Assembly: GCA_900547255.1 (NCBI GenBank)
Contig: URGC01000003.1
Location: 1 to 46,405 of the forward strand
Source of the DNA: an uncultured Eubacterium sp.
Lineage (GTDB): Bacteria > Bacillota > Clostridia > Lachnospirales > Lachnospiraceae
Direction of reading: 5' to 3'
DNA length: 46,405 nucleotides
Shown: positions 25,150-32,949 of the stretch, in pieces
Numbering within the stretch: the first letter of the stretch is position 1
Layout of the letters: each line of letters starts with the position of its first letter
Translations under genes and position numbers: made by a program
Notes under the pieces: generated by a model
Database searches by the model: none
Told to the model about the DNA's origin: nothing
What the model saw: only the letters and a program-made list of their open reading frames with translations

Positions 25150-27177
25150 TCATTTAAGCATGTCAAGGAATTCATCAATTGATACAATCTTAACACCTAA
25201 ATCCTGTGCCTTGGTAAGCTTAGAGCCTGCTGCCTCACCTGCAACTAACAGGCTGGTCTTTTTGCTCACACTTCCACTGCATTTACCGCCATTAGATGTT
25301 ATCATATTCTCAACATCCTTACGGCCATAATCATCAAAACTTCCTGTGACAACAACTATCATTCCTGCCAGTTTATCTGATGCCTGTTCGTTCTCAGGCA
25401 TAGTCATATTAACGCCACAATCTGACAATCTGTTGATTATAGCAGCATTATCCGCATCATGGAAGAATTCATAGATACATTCTGCTGTAGTCTGGCCTAT
25501 ATCAGGAATAGCTACAAGCTGTTCTATATCAGCATCCATAAGTTCCATGATGTTACTATAATGCTTCATTATCTCTGACGCTGTAGACTTGCCCACATTG
25601 CGGATTCCAAGAGCTGTAAGCAGTCTGTCAGGTGTATTATTCTTAGAACTGTCTATGGCATCAAGAAGCTTGTCTGTGTTCTTTTCCTTACCGATAAGTC
25701 CTTTCTCTATCAGTTCATCCCTGTGCTCTCTTAATCTGTATATATCTGAATAGTCATTAATATACCCCTCTTGAATGAGTACTTCAACATATTTATCGCC
25801 AAATCCTACTATATTCATGCAGTTTAATGACACAAAATATGACACAGTCCTTATAAGCTGTGCATGGCACGAAGGATTAACACACCTTATATCTGCCGAA
25901 TCCTCATCCTTGACAAGCTGGTGTCCACATACTGGACAGACTGTTGAAGCCTTAAATACTTCTTCCGGCTCGCTGACAAGTCCACACAGCTTAGGGATTA
26001 CATCACCTGACTTTTTAATCAGATACACACCGCCAACGCCAATCTTATTCTCATTAATATAATCCTGGTTATGGAGTGTAACTTTAGATACACTTGTGCC
26101 ACACAGCCTTGCAGGCTTTCCTGTCTGTCTGTCATGCACATGTCCAACGAATGTAAGCTTACCAGTTCTTCCTACATCTTCTTCGATAGACTCCATCACC
26201 ACTTCTTTCTCTTCCGGTGGATATTTGTAGGCAATATGTCCGCTTGAATACTTGCTTCCGGCAGGGAAATCCTGTCTGTATGCAATCTGGTCAATCTTTA
26301 CTACTGCACCATCTATATCATATTCAAGGTCACCGCGCATCTCGCCTATTCTGTCAATCGCCGCAATAACTTCATCTGCATCTTTGCAAAGCTCATTGTA
26401 TACAACAGAAACGCCCTTATCCGCAAGCATTGCAAGTCCCTTAGTATGGCTTGACATAAGCTCATCAGGACCGCTCTGCACATTAAAAATAAACATTCTT
26501 AAGCCACGTTCCTTAGTTATTCTTGAATCAAGCTGTCTTAAAGTTCCTGCCGCAAGATTTCTTGGGTTAGCAGCAGGTTTTTTGCCGTTATTTTCCTGCT
26601 GCTCGTTGTATCTGTCAAAATCCTCATGTGACATGTAGACCTCGCCCCTTAATTCAAGCGAATCATAATCAAGGTCAAGATTCTTTAACACATCAGGAAT
26701 CACCATGGCATTAGCTGTTACATCTTCTCCAACAAGTCCATCGCCTCTTGTCTCCCCTAATACCAGCTCCATTCCATCATTATCCTTAGCCGCATATCTT
26801 AAAGTCATCGACAAACCATCAATCTTTGTCTCAACAGAAAAACATGCATCCGGATGCATCTGCTTAACCTTTTCAACCCATGCCGCAACATCCTCTTTGG
26901 TAAATACATCTTCTATAGAGAGCATAGGAACATTATGTGTAACCTTGACACCAGCTTCTCTCTTGGCTACACCGCCAATCTTCTGTGTAGGCGAATTCTT
27001 ATCGACCCATTCAGGATGTGCTTTCTCGAATGCCTTTAACTTTATCATAAGCTGGTCATATTCATAATCACTTATATCAGACTCATTGCCATTATAGTAC
27101 TGATCCATGTATACATTGATTATGCCCTTTAATTCTTCGTAATCTTTAATATCGTCCAGATTATCAAATGCTTTCAT
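25150..27177 (-). CDS. ligA: NAD-dependent DNA ligase
   Basis: The 675-residue enzyme seals nicks in replication and repair. It has the N-terminal Ia domain (YxQYYxG.x.ISDYEYDQL), the adenylation motif with Lys118 in ETKIDGLSM, the OB fold, a four-Cys zinc finger (CPVCGHQLV..CVNPSCH, near 408-431), a helix-hairpin-helix region (about 515-590) and a C-terminal BRCT domain (about 598-675). Length is normal. It starts 2 bases after the pseudouridine synthase stop, and the SD lies inside that gene's end, so translation is coupled. Confidence 0.97.
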   Translation of the reverse strand: MKAFDNLDDIKDYEELKGIINVYMDQYYNGNESDISDYEYDQLMIKLKAFEKAHPEWVDKNSPTQKIGGVAKREAGVKVTHNVPMLSIEDVFTKEDVAAWVEKVKQMHPDACFSVETKIDGLSMTLRYAAKDNDGMELVLGETRGDGLVGEDVTANAMVIPDVLKNLDLDYDSLELRGEVYMSHEDFDRYNEQQENNGKKPAANPRNLAAGTLRQLDSRITKERGLRMFIFNVQSGPDELMSSHTKGLAMLADKGVSVVYNELCKDADEVIAAIDRIGEMRGDLEYDIDGAVVKIDQIAYRQDFPAGSKYSSGHIAYKYPPEEKEVVMESIEEDVGRTGKLTFVGHVHDRQTGKPARLCGTSVSKVTLHNQDYINENKIGVGGVYLIKKSGDVIPKLCGLVSEPEEVFKASTVCPVCGHQLVKDEDSADIRCVNPSCHAQLIRTVSYFVSLNCMNIVGFGDKYVEVLIQEGYINDYSDIYRLREHRDELIEKGLIGKEKNTDKLLDAIDSSKNNTPDRLLTALGIRNVGKSTASEIMKHYSNIMELMDADIEQLVAIPDIGQTTAECIYEFFHDADNAAIINRLSDCGVNMTMPENEQASDKLAGMIVVVTGSFDDYGRKDVENMITSNGGKCSGSVSKKTSLLVAGEAAGSKLTKAQDLGVKIVSIDEFLDMLK

Positions 27178-27179
27178 AA

Positions 27180-27902
27180 CTACCCTTTTTCTCCCTTCCT
27201 GCCAATCATTCCGACAAGTGTCTTATATTCACTGTCTGACACATATCTGTACTCTCCCGTCTTAAGATTGCCAAGATTGATATTCATAATTCGTATTCTT
27301 TTGAGTTTAACAACTTTATACCCAAGAATCTGGCTCATTCTTCTTATCTGCCTGTTAAGCCCCTGTGTCAATATTATATTAAATGTACGCTCGTCAATAA
27401 CTTTTACCGCACACTTCTTAGTCCATCTGTCAAGCTCCTTTATATACATAGGCTGTGACATCTTCTTAGCAAAATCAGGCTCCAGCTTCTTATTGACTGT
27501 GACAATATATTCCTTCTCATGTCCATTAACTGACCTTAATATATCATCCATAAGCTGTCCCTGATTAGTAAGGAGTATAAGCCCTTCTGAATCCTTATCA
27601 AGCCTTCCTATAGGATATATCCTTTTGTCAAAGCCAATATAGTCAACAATGTTATTGTCTCCCTGCTTATCTGTGGTTGTGCAGACTATTCCTACTGGTT
27701 TATTAAATGCAATCAGTATTCTTTCATCACTGGCAGCCACAGGTTTATCATCTACCGTAACCTGCTGCCCATCTGATACCCTGCTGCCCAATTCTGCTAT
27801 AACGCCGTCAATCATTACACGCTTTTCATCAATCAGCCTGTCAGCCTCACGCCTTGAACAATAGCCACAACTGCTTAAATATTTATTGATTCTTTCATCC
27901 AT
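27180..27902 (-). CDS. rRNA pseudouridine synthase, RluF/RluB (RsuA) family
   Basis: The 240-residue protein has an N-terminal S4 RNA-binding domain (RINKYLSSCGYCSRREADRLI, residues 4-50) and a catalytic domain with Asp102 in IGRLDKDSEGLILLTN. Later motifs are KEYIV, LTQGLNRQIRRM and GYKVVKLKRIRI. The QGLNRQIRRM variant and the 240-residue length are typical of the RluF/YmfC-like branch that modifies 23S rRNA, though exact site specificity cannot be read from sequence. It is the first gene of the operon that continues with ligA, metA, the ferritin-like protein and the small unknown protein. The ribosome binding site is weak. Confidence 0.88.
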   Translation of the reverse strand: MDERINKYLSSCGYCSRREADRLIDEKRVMIDGVIAELGSRVSDGQQVTVDDKPVAASDERILIAFNKPVGIVCTTTDKQGDNNIVDYIGFDKRIYPIGRLDKDSEGLILLTNQGQLMDDILRSVNGHEKEYIVTVNKKLEPDFAKKMSQPMYIKELDRWTKKCAVKVIDERTFNIILTQGLNRQIRRMSQILGYKVVKLKRIRIMNINLGNLKTGEYRYVSDSEYKTLVGMIGRKGEKG

Positions 27903-27962
27903 ACAACAAAACTACCCTGTAAATTTAATATTAAATATTATCTTAACACATATTTTTATTTA

Positions 27963-27991
27963 TTGCCATTCAATAAAAAATGTTATAGAAT
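27963..27991 (+). promoter_or_regulatory. Sigma-A promoter of the tRNA-Arg gene
   Basis: TTGCCA (27963-27968), a 17-base spacer and TAGAAT (27986-27991) lie 18 bases before the mature tRNA. Confidence 0.7.
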
Positions 27992-28008
27992 TATATAGTT
28001 GTATTCGT

Positions 28009-28081
28009 GTGCACGTAGCTCAGTGGACAGAGCGTTCGCCTCCGGAGCGAAAGGCCGTGGGTTCGACCCCCATCGTGCACA
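28009..28081 (+). tRNA. tRNA-Arg (anticodon CCG)
   Basis: A full cloverleaf is visible. The acceptor GTGCACG pairs with CGTGCAC, the D arm contains AGCTCAGTGGACAGAGC, the anticodon stem TTCGC/GCGAA encloses CTCCGGA, and the T arm is GTGGGTTCGACCCCCAT (one terminal wobble). The anticodon CCG reads CGG arginine codons. CCA is not encoded. The stop codon of the opposite-strand DUF5688 gene starts at the next base. Confidence 0.96.
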
Positions 28082-29032
28082 TTATGATACAAGATGTATC
28101 TGCTTATCTTTTCTTGAATAACAATACACAGAATCTGATAATATCTCATTGTCTGAAACCTCATCATTATTCACCTGGCACACCATCTTCTTTAACTCAG
28201 AAGCCTTATAACTGCTCTTTACCGGCACAAGTATAAGCTCATGTATTGATGATGGAAGTATGTACAAGTCATATCCTATTTTATCTGCAATGCTGTCAAG
28301 GACACCATAATACATCATAGTTGATGCCCCATTAAGCATCGTTTTATTAGTCAGCACATACATCTCATCCTCATACATTGCATCGTAATCCTCAAGGAAT
28401 TCTTTAATCTGTCTTGCATCATCCTTACACTCCTCATAAGTCATCATTCCTTCCATCATCTTTCTTAACACTTCTCCCATGCCAAGTATGACACTTTCAA
28501 GAAGAACCGGTGTATTATTAACGGCATCCTTATGGAGTGTCTCATTATTGATTCCCCACATTGCTATATTACTGTTCTTAATCAGGGCATAACCGCTTGT
28601 TCCATTCTTAGTCCCATAATAACAATAATATATGACAGCCAGATCCATAATCTTGATATGAGGTACATCTTCAAGAAGCTTTTTATTCTTCTCATAATTG
28701 ACAAGCCTGTATACAACCTTATCCCTTATACTCTCATACTTGGAAAAATCGCCTATATCATCCTCATCAAAACACATATTGTCAAGGCCTTCATTATACC
28801 TTGTCATAATATCACTCACAACATCATCAATATCTTTTCCTGAAAGATACTGGTGATAATAATCATTGATATATATTGTCGGAGCTATAAACTGCCCCTC
28901 ATGCATAATCACAAGCCCGTCAAGCTCACACCCATTATTCTTTATCACATGATTTATCGCTACCTTGCACCCATCCTCAGTGCTTTCCTTTACTTTATTT
29001 TCAATGCATGTCAAAAATTCTTTATATTTCAT
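28082..29032 (-). CDS. DUF5688-family protein
   Basis: The 316-residue soluble protein fits DUF5688, a family of unknown function frequent in Lachnospiraceae. Typical features are the N-terminal YKEFLTCIENKVKE and NGCELDGLVIMHEGQFIAPTIYINDYY, a central GMGEVLRKMMEGM region, and the C-terminal GASTMMYYGVLDSIADKIG and LPSSIHELILVPVKS. That last stretch resembles the metal/nucleotide-free alpha-beta core seen across the family. No signal peptide or membrane helix is seen. The start follows AAGGAG. The gene is monocistronic. The stop codon abuts the convergent tRNA-Arg with no terminator between them, so its transcripts should run antisense into the tRNA. Confidence 0.8.
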   Translation of the reverse strand: MKYKEFLTCIENKVKESTEDGCKVAINHVIKNNGCELDGLVIMHEGQFIAPTIYINDYYHQYLSGKDIDDVVSDIMTRYNEGLDNMCFDEDDIGDFSKYESIRDKVVYRLVNYEKNKKLLEDVPHIKIMDLAVIYYCYYGTKNGTSGYALIKNSNIAMWGINNETLHKDAVNNTPVLLESVILGMGEVLRKMMEGMMTYEECKDDARQIKEFLEDYDAMYEDEMYVLTNKTMLNGASTMMYYGVLDSIADKIGYDLYILPSSIHELILVPVKSSYKASELKKMVCQVNNDEVSDNEILSDSVYCYSRKDKQIHLVS

Positions 29033-29114
29033 TAAATCTCCTTATCATTATTAAATTAAAATCATCATTATGGGGGTAACAATCGAGACAGACTTGTATT
29101 CACATACAAATAGA

Positions 29115-29156
29115 TAAAAGGCTAATATTTATTACCACAATAAGTATTAGTCTTTT
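29115..29156. terminator. Terminator of gpr-spoIIP
   Basis: An AT-rich imperfect stem of about 16 bp (AAAAGGCTAATATTTATT with AAGTATTAGTCTTTT) lies about 60 bases after the spoIIP stop, with T-rich flanks on both strands. It sits between spoIIP and DUF5688, which are both leftward, so it acts mainly on spoIIP transcripts. Confidence 0.6.
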
Positions 29157-29216
29157 ATAAGTATAGTATTATATTTTAGATTTGTCAATTAATTTATATA
29201 TTTTATTTCCCCCGGT

Positions 29217-30452
29217 TTAATATGCTTTTTCGCCCCTGAGAAGCTTATCAAGCAGATCTGCCAGCGGTTCCATCGCATTTTTCACCTCATCAAATGTATT
29301 TGTCTGCGCACCCGCTTCTATAAGCATTGATTTTCCACGCTCATGCAGACAATATCTGTACGCATTGACATATATATTTCTAAGATACCCCGGATAATAC
29401 GCCTCTCCAAGAAGATGCATCTGAAGGCTCATCGCAAGATTGTCATCCCTGTATGGATTGTTAAGATATCCAATATTGCCGACCGCATTGCTGTAGCTTA
29501 TTCCATTAAAGAACATAACCTTGGCCATCTGTTTACCATCAACCTGTGTTACAAGCCTTGTGTCCTGTGCTACTCCATCCCTGTGAAGGTCAATAACCAC
29601 ATCTATTGACGGATTATCCTTTAATATCGCTGCAATTCCATTCTCAGAATATGTATACGCCTTGCTCCTGTCTAACTTGCCGTCAACATAATCATAGATA
29701 CTCCTGTCATGTATGACATTATAGCCGTACTGTTCTGTGAGAAGCTTCGTAAGATAATCCCCGACACCTAATATTGTTGTGCTGTCATCCCCTTCAACCG
29801 AATCGGTAAACCCCTCCTGTGAATGAGTATGGAATATAAGAATCTGTGGTGTCTCACTGCCATGCGAGACAGTCATATCTTTGCCTAGAAACTCCTGTGG
29901 TCTTAAAATGTCAGATGTAAGGCTTGTTATACTTGTCACCGTATAGAATCTTTTCGTAAATGCATAGTTATATAACTGCTCTGCCTGATATGTACTGCCT
30001 GTTATGACATTTCTTGATATAACATTGCCTGCGGCTTCATTCTGGGACTGGTTTTCCTGCAGACTGCCACCGGCATTATCCACCTGCGCTGCCGACGTCT
30101 CACTATTAACAACTTCTATATTATTGCCAGATACATTGATAGAATAGTTAGTCTCGCAGCCTAAAGTGTTGTTATAGCTCATCTGATAAACCAGACCAGC
30201 AGGATACATCTCGTCCATTATCTGTCTGGCAATTCCCTCATCCTTTAAATGTTCTGCATCACTATAGCTCGCTGCGACAGGCAGGCTTATATTCCAGACC
30301 ATACTGCCTATCGCAGACCACATTGCATTCAACAGAAATGTTCCCACAGTGCTTACAACAACTGCCAGGACAATACATACACAAGCTATAGCCAGCAACA
30401 TTTTCTTTACCCTTAAATATTTTCTATTCCTTAACCTTCTTAACCTTCTCAT
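29217..30452 (-). CDS. spoIIP: Stage II sporulation protein P
   Basis: The 411-residue protein has a cytoplasmic Arg/Lys-rich start, one transmembrane helix (about 17-40), and a long extracytoplasmic part ending in the SpoIIP amidase domain (about 195-405). Family motifs are ILIFHTHSQEGFTD, VIDLHRDGV and KVMFFNG, with the C-terminal GKSMLIEAGAQTNTFDEVKNAM. SpoIIP acts with SpoIID and SpoIIM at the engulfing membrane, cutting peptidoglycan cross-bridges. It follows gpr by 67 bases, as in Bacillus. The Ser/Gln/Asn-rich stretch at about 110-150 is a variable linker. Confidence 0.93.
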   Translation of the reverse strand: MRRLRRLRNRKYLRVKKMLLAIACVCIVLAVVVSTVGTFLLNAMWSAIGSMVWNISLPVAASYSDAEHLKDEGIARQIMDEMYPAGLVYQMSYNNTLGCETNYSINVSGNNIEVVNSETSAAQVDNAGGSLQENQSQNEAAGNVISRNVITGSTYQAEQLYNYAFTKRFYTVTSITSLTSDILRPQEFLGKDMTVSHGSETPQILIFHTHSQEGFTDSVEGDDSTTILGVGDYLTKLLTEQYGYNVIHDRSIYDYVDGKLDRSKAYTYSENGIAAILKDNPSIDVVIDLHRDGVAQDTRLVTQVDGKQMAKVMFFNGISYSNAVGNIGYLNNPYRDDNLAMSLQMHLLGEAYYPGYLRNIYVNAYRYCLHERGKSMLIEAGAQTNTFDEVKNAMEPLADLLDKLLRGEKAY

Positions 30453-30519
30453 TCAAAGACCTTTAACACATATAATTAATTGTAACCTGCACTTACATCA
30501 TTATATGTGTCCACAATTA

Positions 30520-31335
30520 TTAATATGTTTCATATGAGTACACCATATCATTAATAGCCTCTGAAAGAATCTGTGCATTAGATTTCACAACTATATCCAC
30601 ATCTTTCGGTGTGACGAACATGTTATTCATCTCTATAACAGTAGGGACACCGACAGCTACAACTGGAACACCTATTGTCTTATCTGTGATTCCTGAACGG
30701 TGATTGCCAACACCTGAACCCGGATTAATTCCTCTGTCAGATATCTGGAATGTCTTGTTAAGATGTTCAACATTCCTTGCTGCAAGCGCATCTATAACTA
30801 TCACCACTCCCGGCTTGGATGTAGCGACAATTCCCTTTACTATCTGGGATGTCTCCATGCCAGTCTGTGCCATTACACCGGGCACAAGTGATGATAGTCT
30901 GCAATCATTTGAATTACACGTCACTATATGCCTGTTGACATGAAGTCCCTCAACAACCTGTGGGCCAAGCGAATCTGCTGTTATGTCCCTGTTGCCAAGC
31001 CCAATCACCAGAATACTTCTGTTATTAACAATAAATGGTTCTACTACATCCCTTAAACGCTCAGTGACAATACCTATAAGGCTCGCATCATAATCGCTGT
31101 CACCCATGCTGCACTCAGAAGCCTCTATCGTTATATATGTTCCCTGTTCCTTATTAAAAAGCTTCTCTCCCTCCTTGCTTGTTATCGTTAATTCTGTTAT
31201 CTTAATACCAGTTATTCCATCGGTATGTTCTCTTACCTTGACACCGCTGTAGGCTGTGTCCTCTTTATCAACTGTTTCATTTAACTCAACAGCAAGATCA
31301 GTCCTTGACTGTGAAGAGAAAAAGTTATTATCCAT
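30520..31335 (-). CDS. gpr: Spore germination endoprotease GPR
   Basis: The 271-residue protease degrades small acid-soluble spore proteins at germination. It shows the N-terminal SRTDLAVE (the conserved R-T-D-L-A-E block next to the propeptide cleavage site), VIGLGNRDITADSLGP, which holds a conserved aspartate, and VIDALAARNVEHLNKTFQISD and GVGNHRSGI. It is shorter than the roughly 370-residue Bacillus enzyme, and the propeptide before the conserved block is only about 10 residues. The start follows AAGGAG. It forms an operon with spoIIP and is divergent from rpsT, the same order as in Bacillus. Confidence 0.94.
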   Translation of the reverse strand: MDNNFFSSQSRTDLAVELNETVDKEDTAYSGVKVREHTDGITGIKITELTITSKEGEKLFNKEQGTYITIEASECSMGDSDYDASLIGIVTERLRDVVEPFIVNNRSILVIGLGNRDITADSLGPQVVEGLHVNRHIVTCNSNDCRLSSLVPGVMAQTGMETSQIVKGIVATSKPGVVIVIDALAARNVEHLNKTFQISDRGINPGSGVGNHRSGITDKTIGVPVVAVGVPTVIEMNNMFVTPKDVDIVVKSNAQILSEAINDMVYSYETY

Positions 31336-31472
31336 GGAAATCTCCTTATTATTTATATTGTGGTTCAGATTAATCTATAGCGGTTTCCAAACACTATATA
31401 ATGTATAATTGACATTTTTTGTATTTCTAATCAAATTTATTAAACTTTTGTGATAATATTGGTAAAATTTTG

Positions 31473-31501
31473 TTGACAGAGTTGGATATGTATTATAGAA
31501 T
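31473..31501 (+). promoter_or_regulatory. Strong sigma-A promoter of rpsT
   Basis: A perfect TTGACA (31473-31478), a 17-base spacer and TAGAAT (31496-31501). The leader to the start codon is about 80 bases. The intergenic stretch 31336-31472 shows no other clear signal; the gpr promoter was not confidently identified. Confidence 0.85.
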
Positions 31502-31591
31502 AACGAAGTATGTTTACATTAGATCGTCCGTGTCCGGCTTTAATGAGAAACAGAAATTATAATAATTATAAATATTTTGGAGGTGACAGGT

Positions 31592-31852
31592 TTGGCTAAT
31601 ATTAAATCTGCTAAGAAGAGAGTTGTTACAAGTCAGTTAAGAGCTGATAGAAATAAGGCTATTAAGTCTAGAGTTAAGACTTTTGTAAAGAAGGTTGACG
31701 CTGCTGTTGAGGCTAAGGATAAGGCTGCTGCAGAGGCTGCTTTACCAGTTGCAATCGCAGAGATTTCTAAGGCTGCTTCTAAGGGAATTTTCCACAAGAA
31801 CACAGCTGCAAGAAAGGTATCTCGTATTACAAAGGCTGTTAACTCTTTATAA
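31592..31852 (+). CDS. rpsT: 30S ribosomal protein S20
   Basis: The 86-residue basic protein binds 16S rRNA. After the initiator it reads ANIKSAKKRV, the universal S20 start, and it continues with RNKAIKSRVKTFVKK and the C-terminal GIFHKNTAARKVSRITKAVN. The start codon is TTG at 31592, 6 bases after GGAGGTG. An in-frame ATG at 31577 precedes the SD and is not used. E. coli rpsT also starts with TTG, which matters for its autoregulation. The gene is monocistronic, with its own promoter and terminator. Confidence 0.97.
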   Translation: MANIKSAKKRVVTSQLRADRNKAIKSRVKTFVKKVDAAVEAKDKAAAEAALPVAIAEISKAASKGIFHKNTAARKVSRITKAVNSL

Positions 31853-31877
31853 TTTATTTAAAGATAGATTAAATATA

Positions 31878-31917
31878 AGACCAGAATGTGCACACCCACT
31901 CACATTCTGGTCTTTTT
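31878..31917. terminator. Bidirectional terminator between rpsT and holA
   Basis: A perfect 13-bp stem AGACCAGAATGTG / CACATTCTGGTCT (31878-31890 with 31901-31913) is followed by TTTTT on the plus strand. The holA stop on the other strand lies immediately beyond, so it can serve both genes. Confidence 0.9.
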
Positions 31918-31918
31918 A

Positions 31919-32893
31919 TTATCTGCTGTATTTAATTATTATCATCTCTACTGCCATTCTGTCGATAAGCTTTCCTGACTTTACATCTTCCTCTGCCTCT
32001 GCACAGTCACTTAATGCATTACAAAGATACGCTTTGCTGAAATTCTTCGCCATAGCTGCATACTTTCCAACAACAAACGGCGGTGTTCCCATCTCTTTTG
32101 CCATCTGGGCATTACTCTTACCTGACGATATTCCCTCTGACACCTGTAGTATTCCATTGAACTGTCTGACTATAAGAAAAAGTATGCTCATAGGCTTTTC
32201 CTTTAATGTCAGAAGGTCATAGTACAGAGTCAGTGCAAGCTGTTCATTCTTACTGCCAATAGCCGATATCATGTCAAATATCTTGCTGACCGTCTGTGTC
32301 GAGCAGACTTCCTCAACATCACTCTTTTCAATAACTGGTTTATCATAGCAGTAAGATACAAGCTTTTCTATCTCCTGTTTTATAAGATTCATGGAAGCTC
32401 CTGTCTTATCAAGAAGGCACGCTGCCGCATCACCTGTGACTGACTTATTTTCCTCCTTGAATAATGATGCAATCCACTTGGTAAGCACTGATACAGGCTG
32501 TGCATTCATCTCTGACACATATCCCTTATCATTGACTGCCTTATAGACCTTATTTCTCTTATCAATCTGCTCTTCCACGAACACAATTATAAGATAATCA
32601 GGAATATTCTTAATATACTCTGCCAGCTCATCATTCGAGCTTTTAAAGAAACCGCTGTTCTCCACAACTATAAGTCTCTTCTCCGCAAAAAAAGGCATTG
32701 TATCGCCGATAGATATAATCTCTTTCACTGACACATTATCCTTATCAAAAAATGAATAGTTCATGGTGTCATCGCCAGCAACCGCCTTTACAAGCCTGTC
32801 CTCGTACTGCTTTTTAAGATAAGGCTCATCACCATATATCAGATATACTGGTTTATATTCATTATTCTTAATATCTGCACTAATCTGTTTCAT
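31919..32893 (-). CDS. holA: DNA polymerase III delta subunit
   Basis: The 324-residue subunit of the clamp loader opens the beta clamp. It shows YLIYGDEPYLKKQYED at the N-terminus (the delta family version of the ATPase fold without a P-loop), LIVVENSGFF in the middle, and the C-terminal helical collar with MSILFLIVRQFNGILQV and the AKEMGTPPFVVGKYA stretch. The start is the ATG at 32893, 7 bases after GAGG; a GTG two codons upstream is the alternative. Between comEC and rpsT it holds the same position as in Bacillus. Confidence 0.93.
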   Translation of the reverse strand: MKQISADIKNNEYKPVYLIYGDEPYLKKQYEDRLVKAVAGDDTMNYSFFDKDNVSVKEIISIGDTMPFFAEKRLIVVENSGFFKSSNDELAEYIKNIPDYLIIVFVEEQIDKRNKVYKAVNDKGYVSEMNAQPVSVLTKWIASLFKEENKSVTGDAAACLLDKTGASMNLIKQEIEKLVSYCYDKPVIEKSDVEEVCSTQTVSKIFDMISAIGSKNEQLALTLYYDLLTLKEKPMSILFLIVRQFNGILQVSEGISSGKSNAQMAKEMGTPPFVVGKYAAMAKNFSKAYLCNALSDCAEAEEDVKSGKLIDRMAVEMIIIKYSR

Positions 32894-32949
32894 GGACACA
32901 CCTCATCATTTATTATAACAATTTACATCAATGGCTATATTCTAACACA

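Noticed and set aside
31336..31470. Possible sigma-F/G promoter of gpr
   Set aside because: A GGAAACC element with a TTATA 15 bases upstream was considered, but it matches the sigma-F and sigma-G consensus poorly, so no promoter is called.
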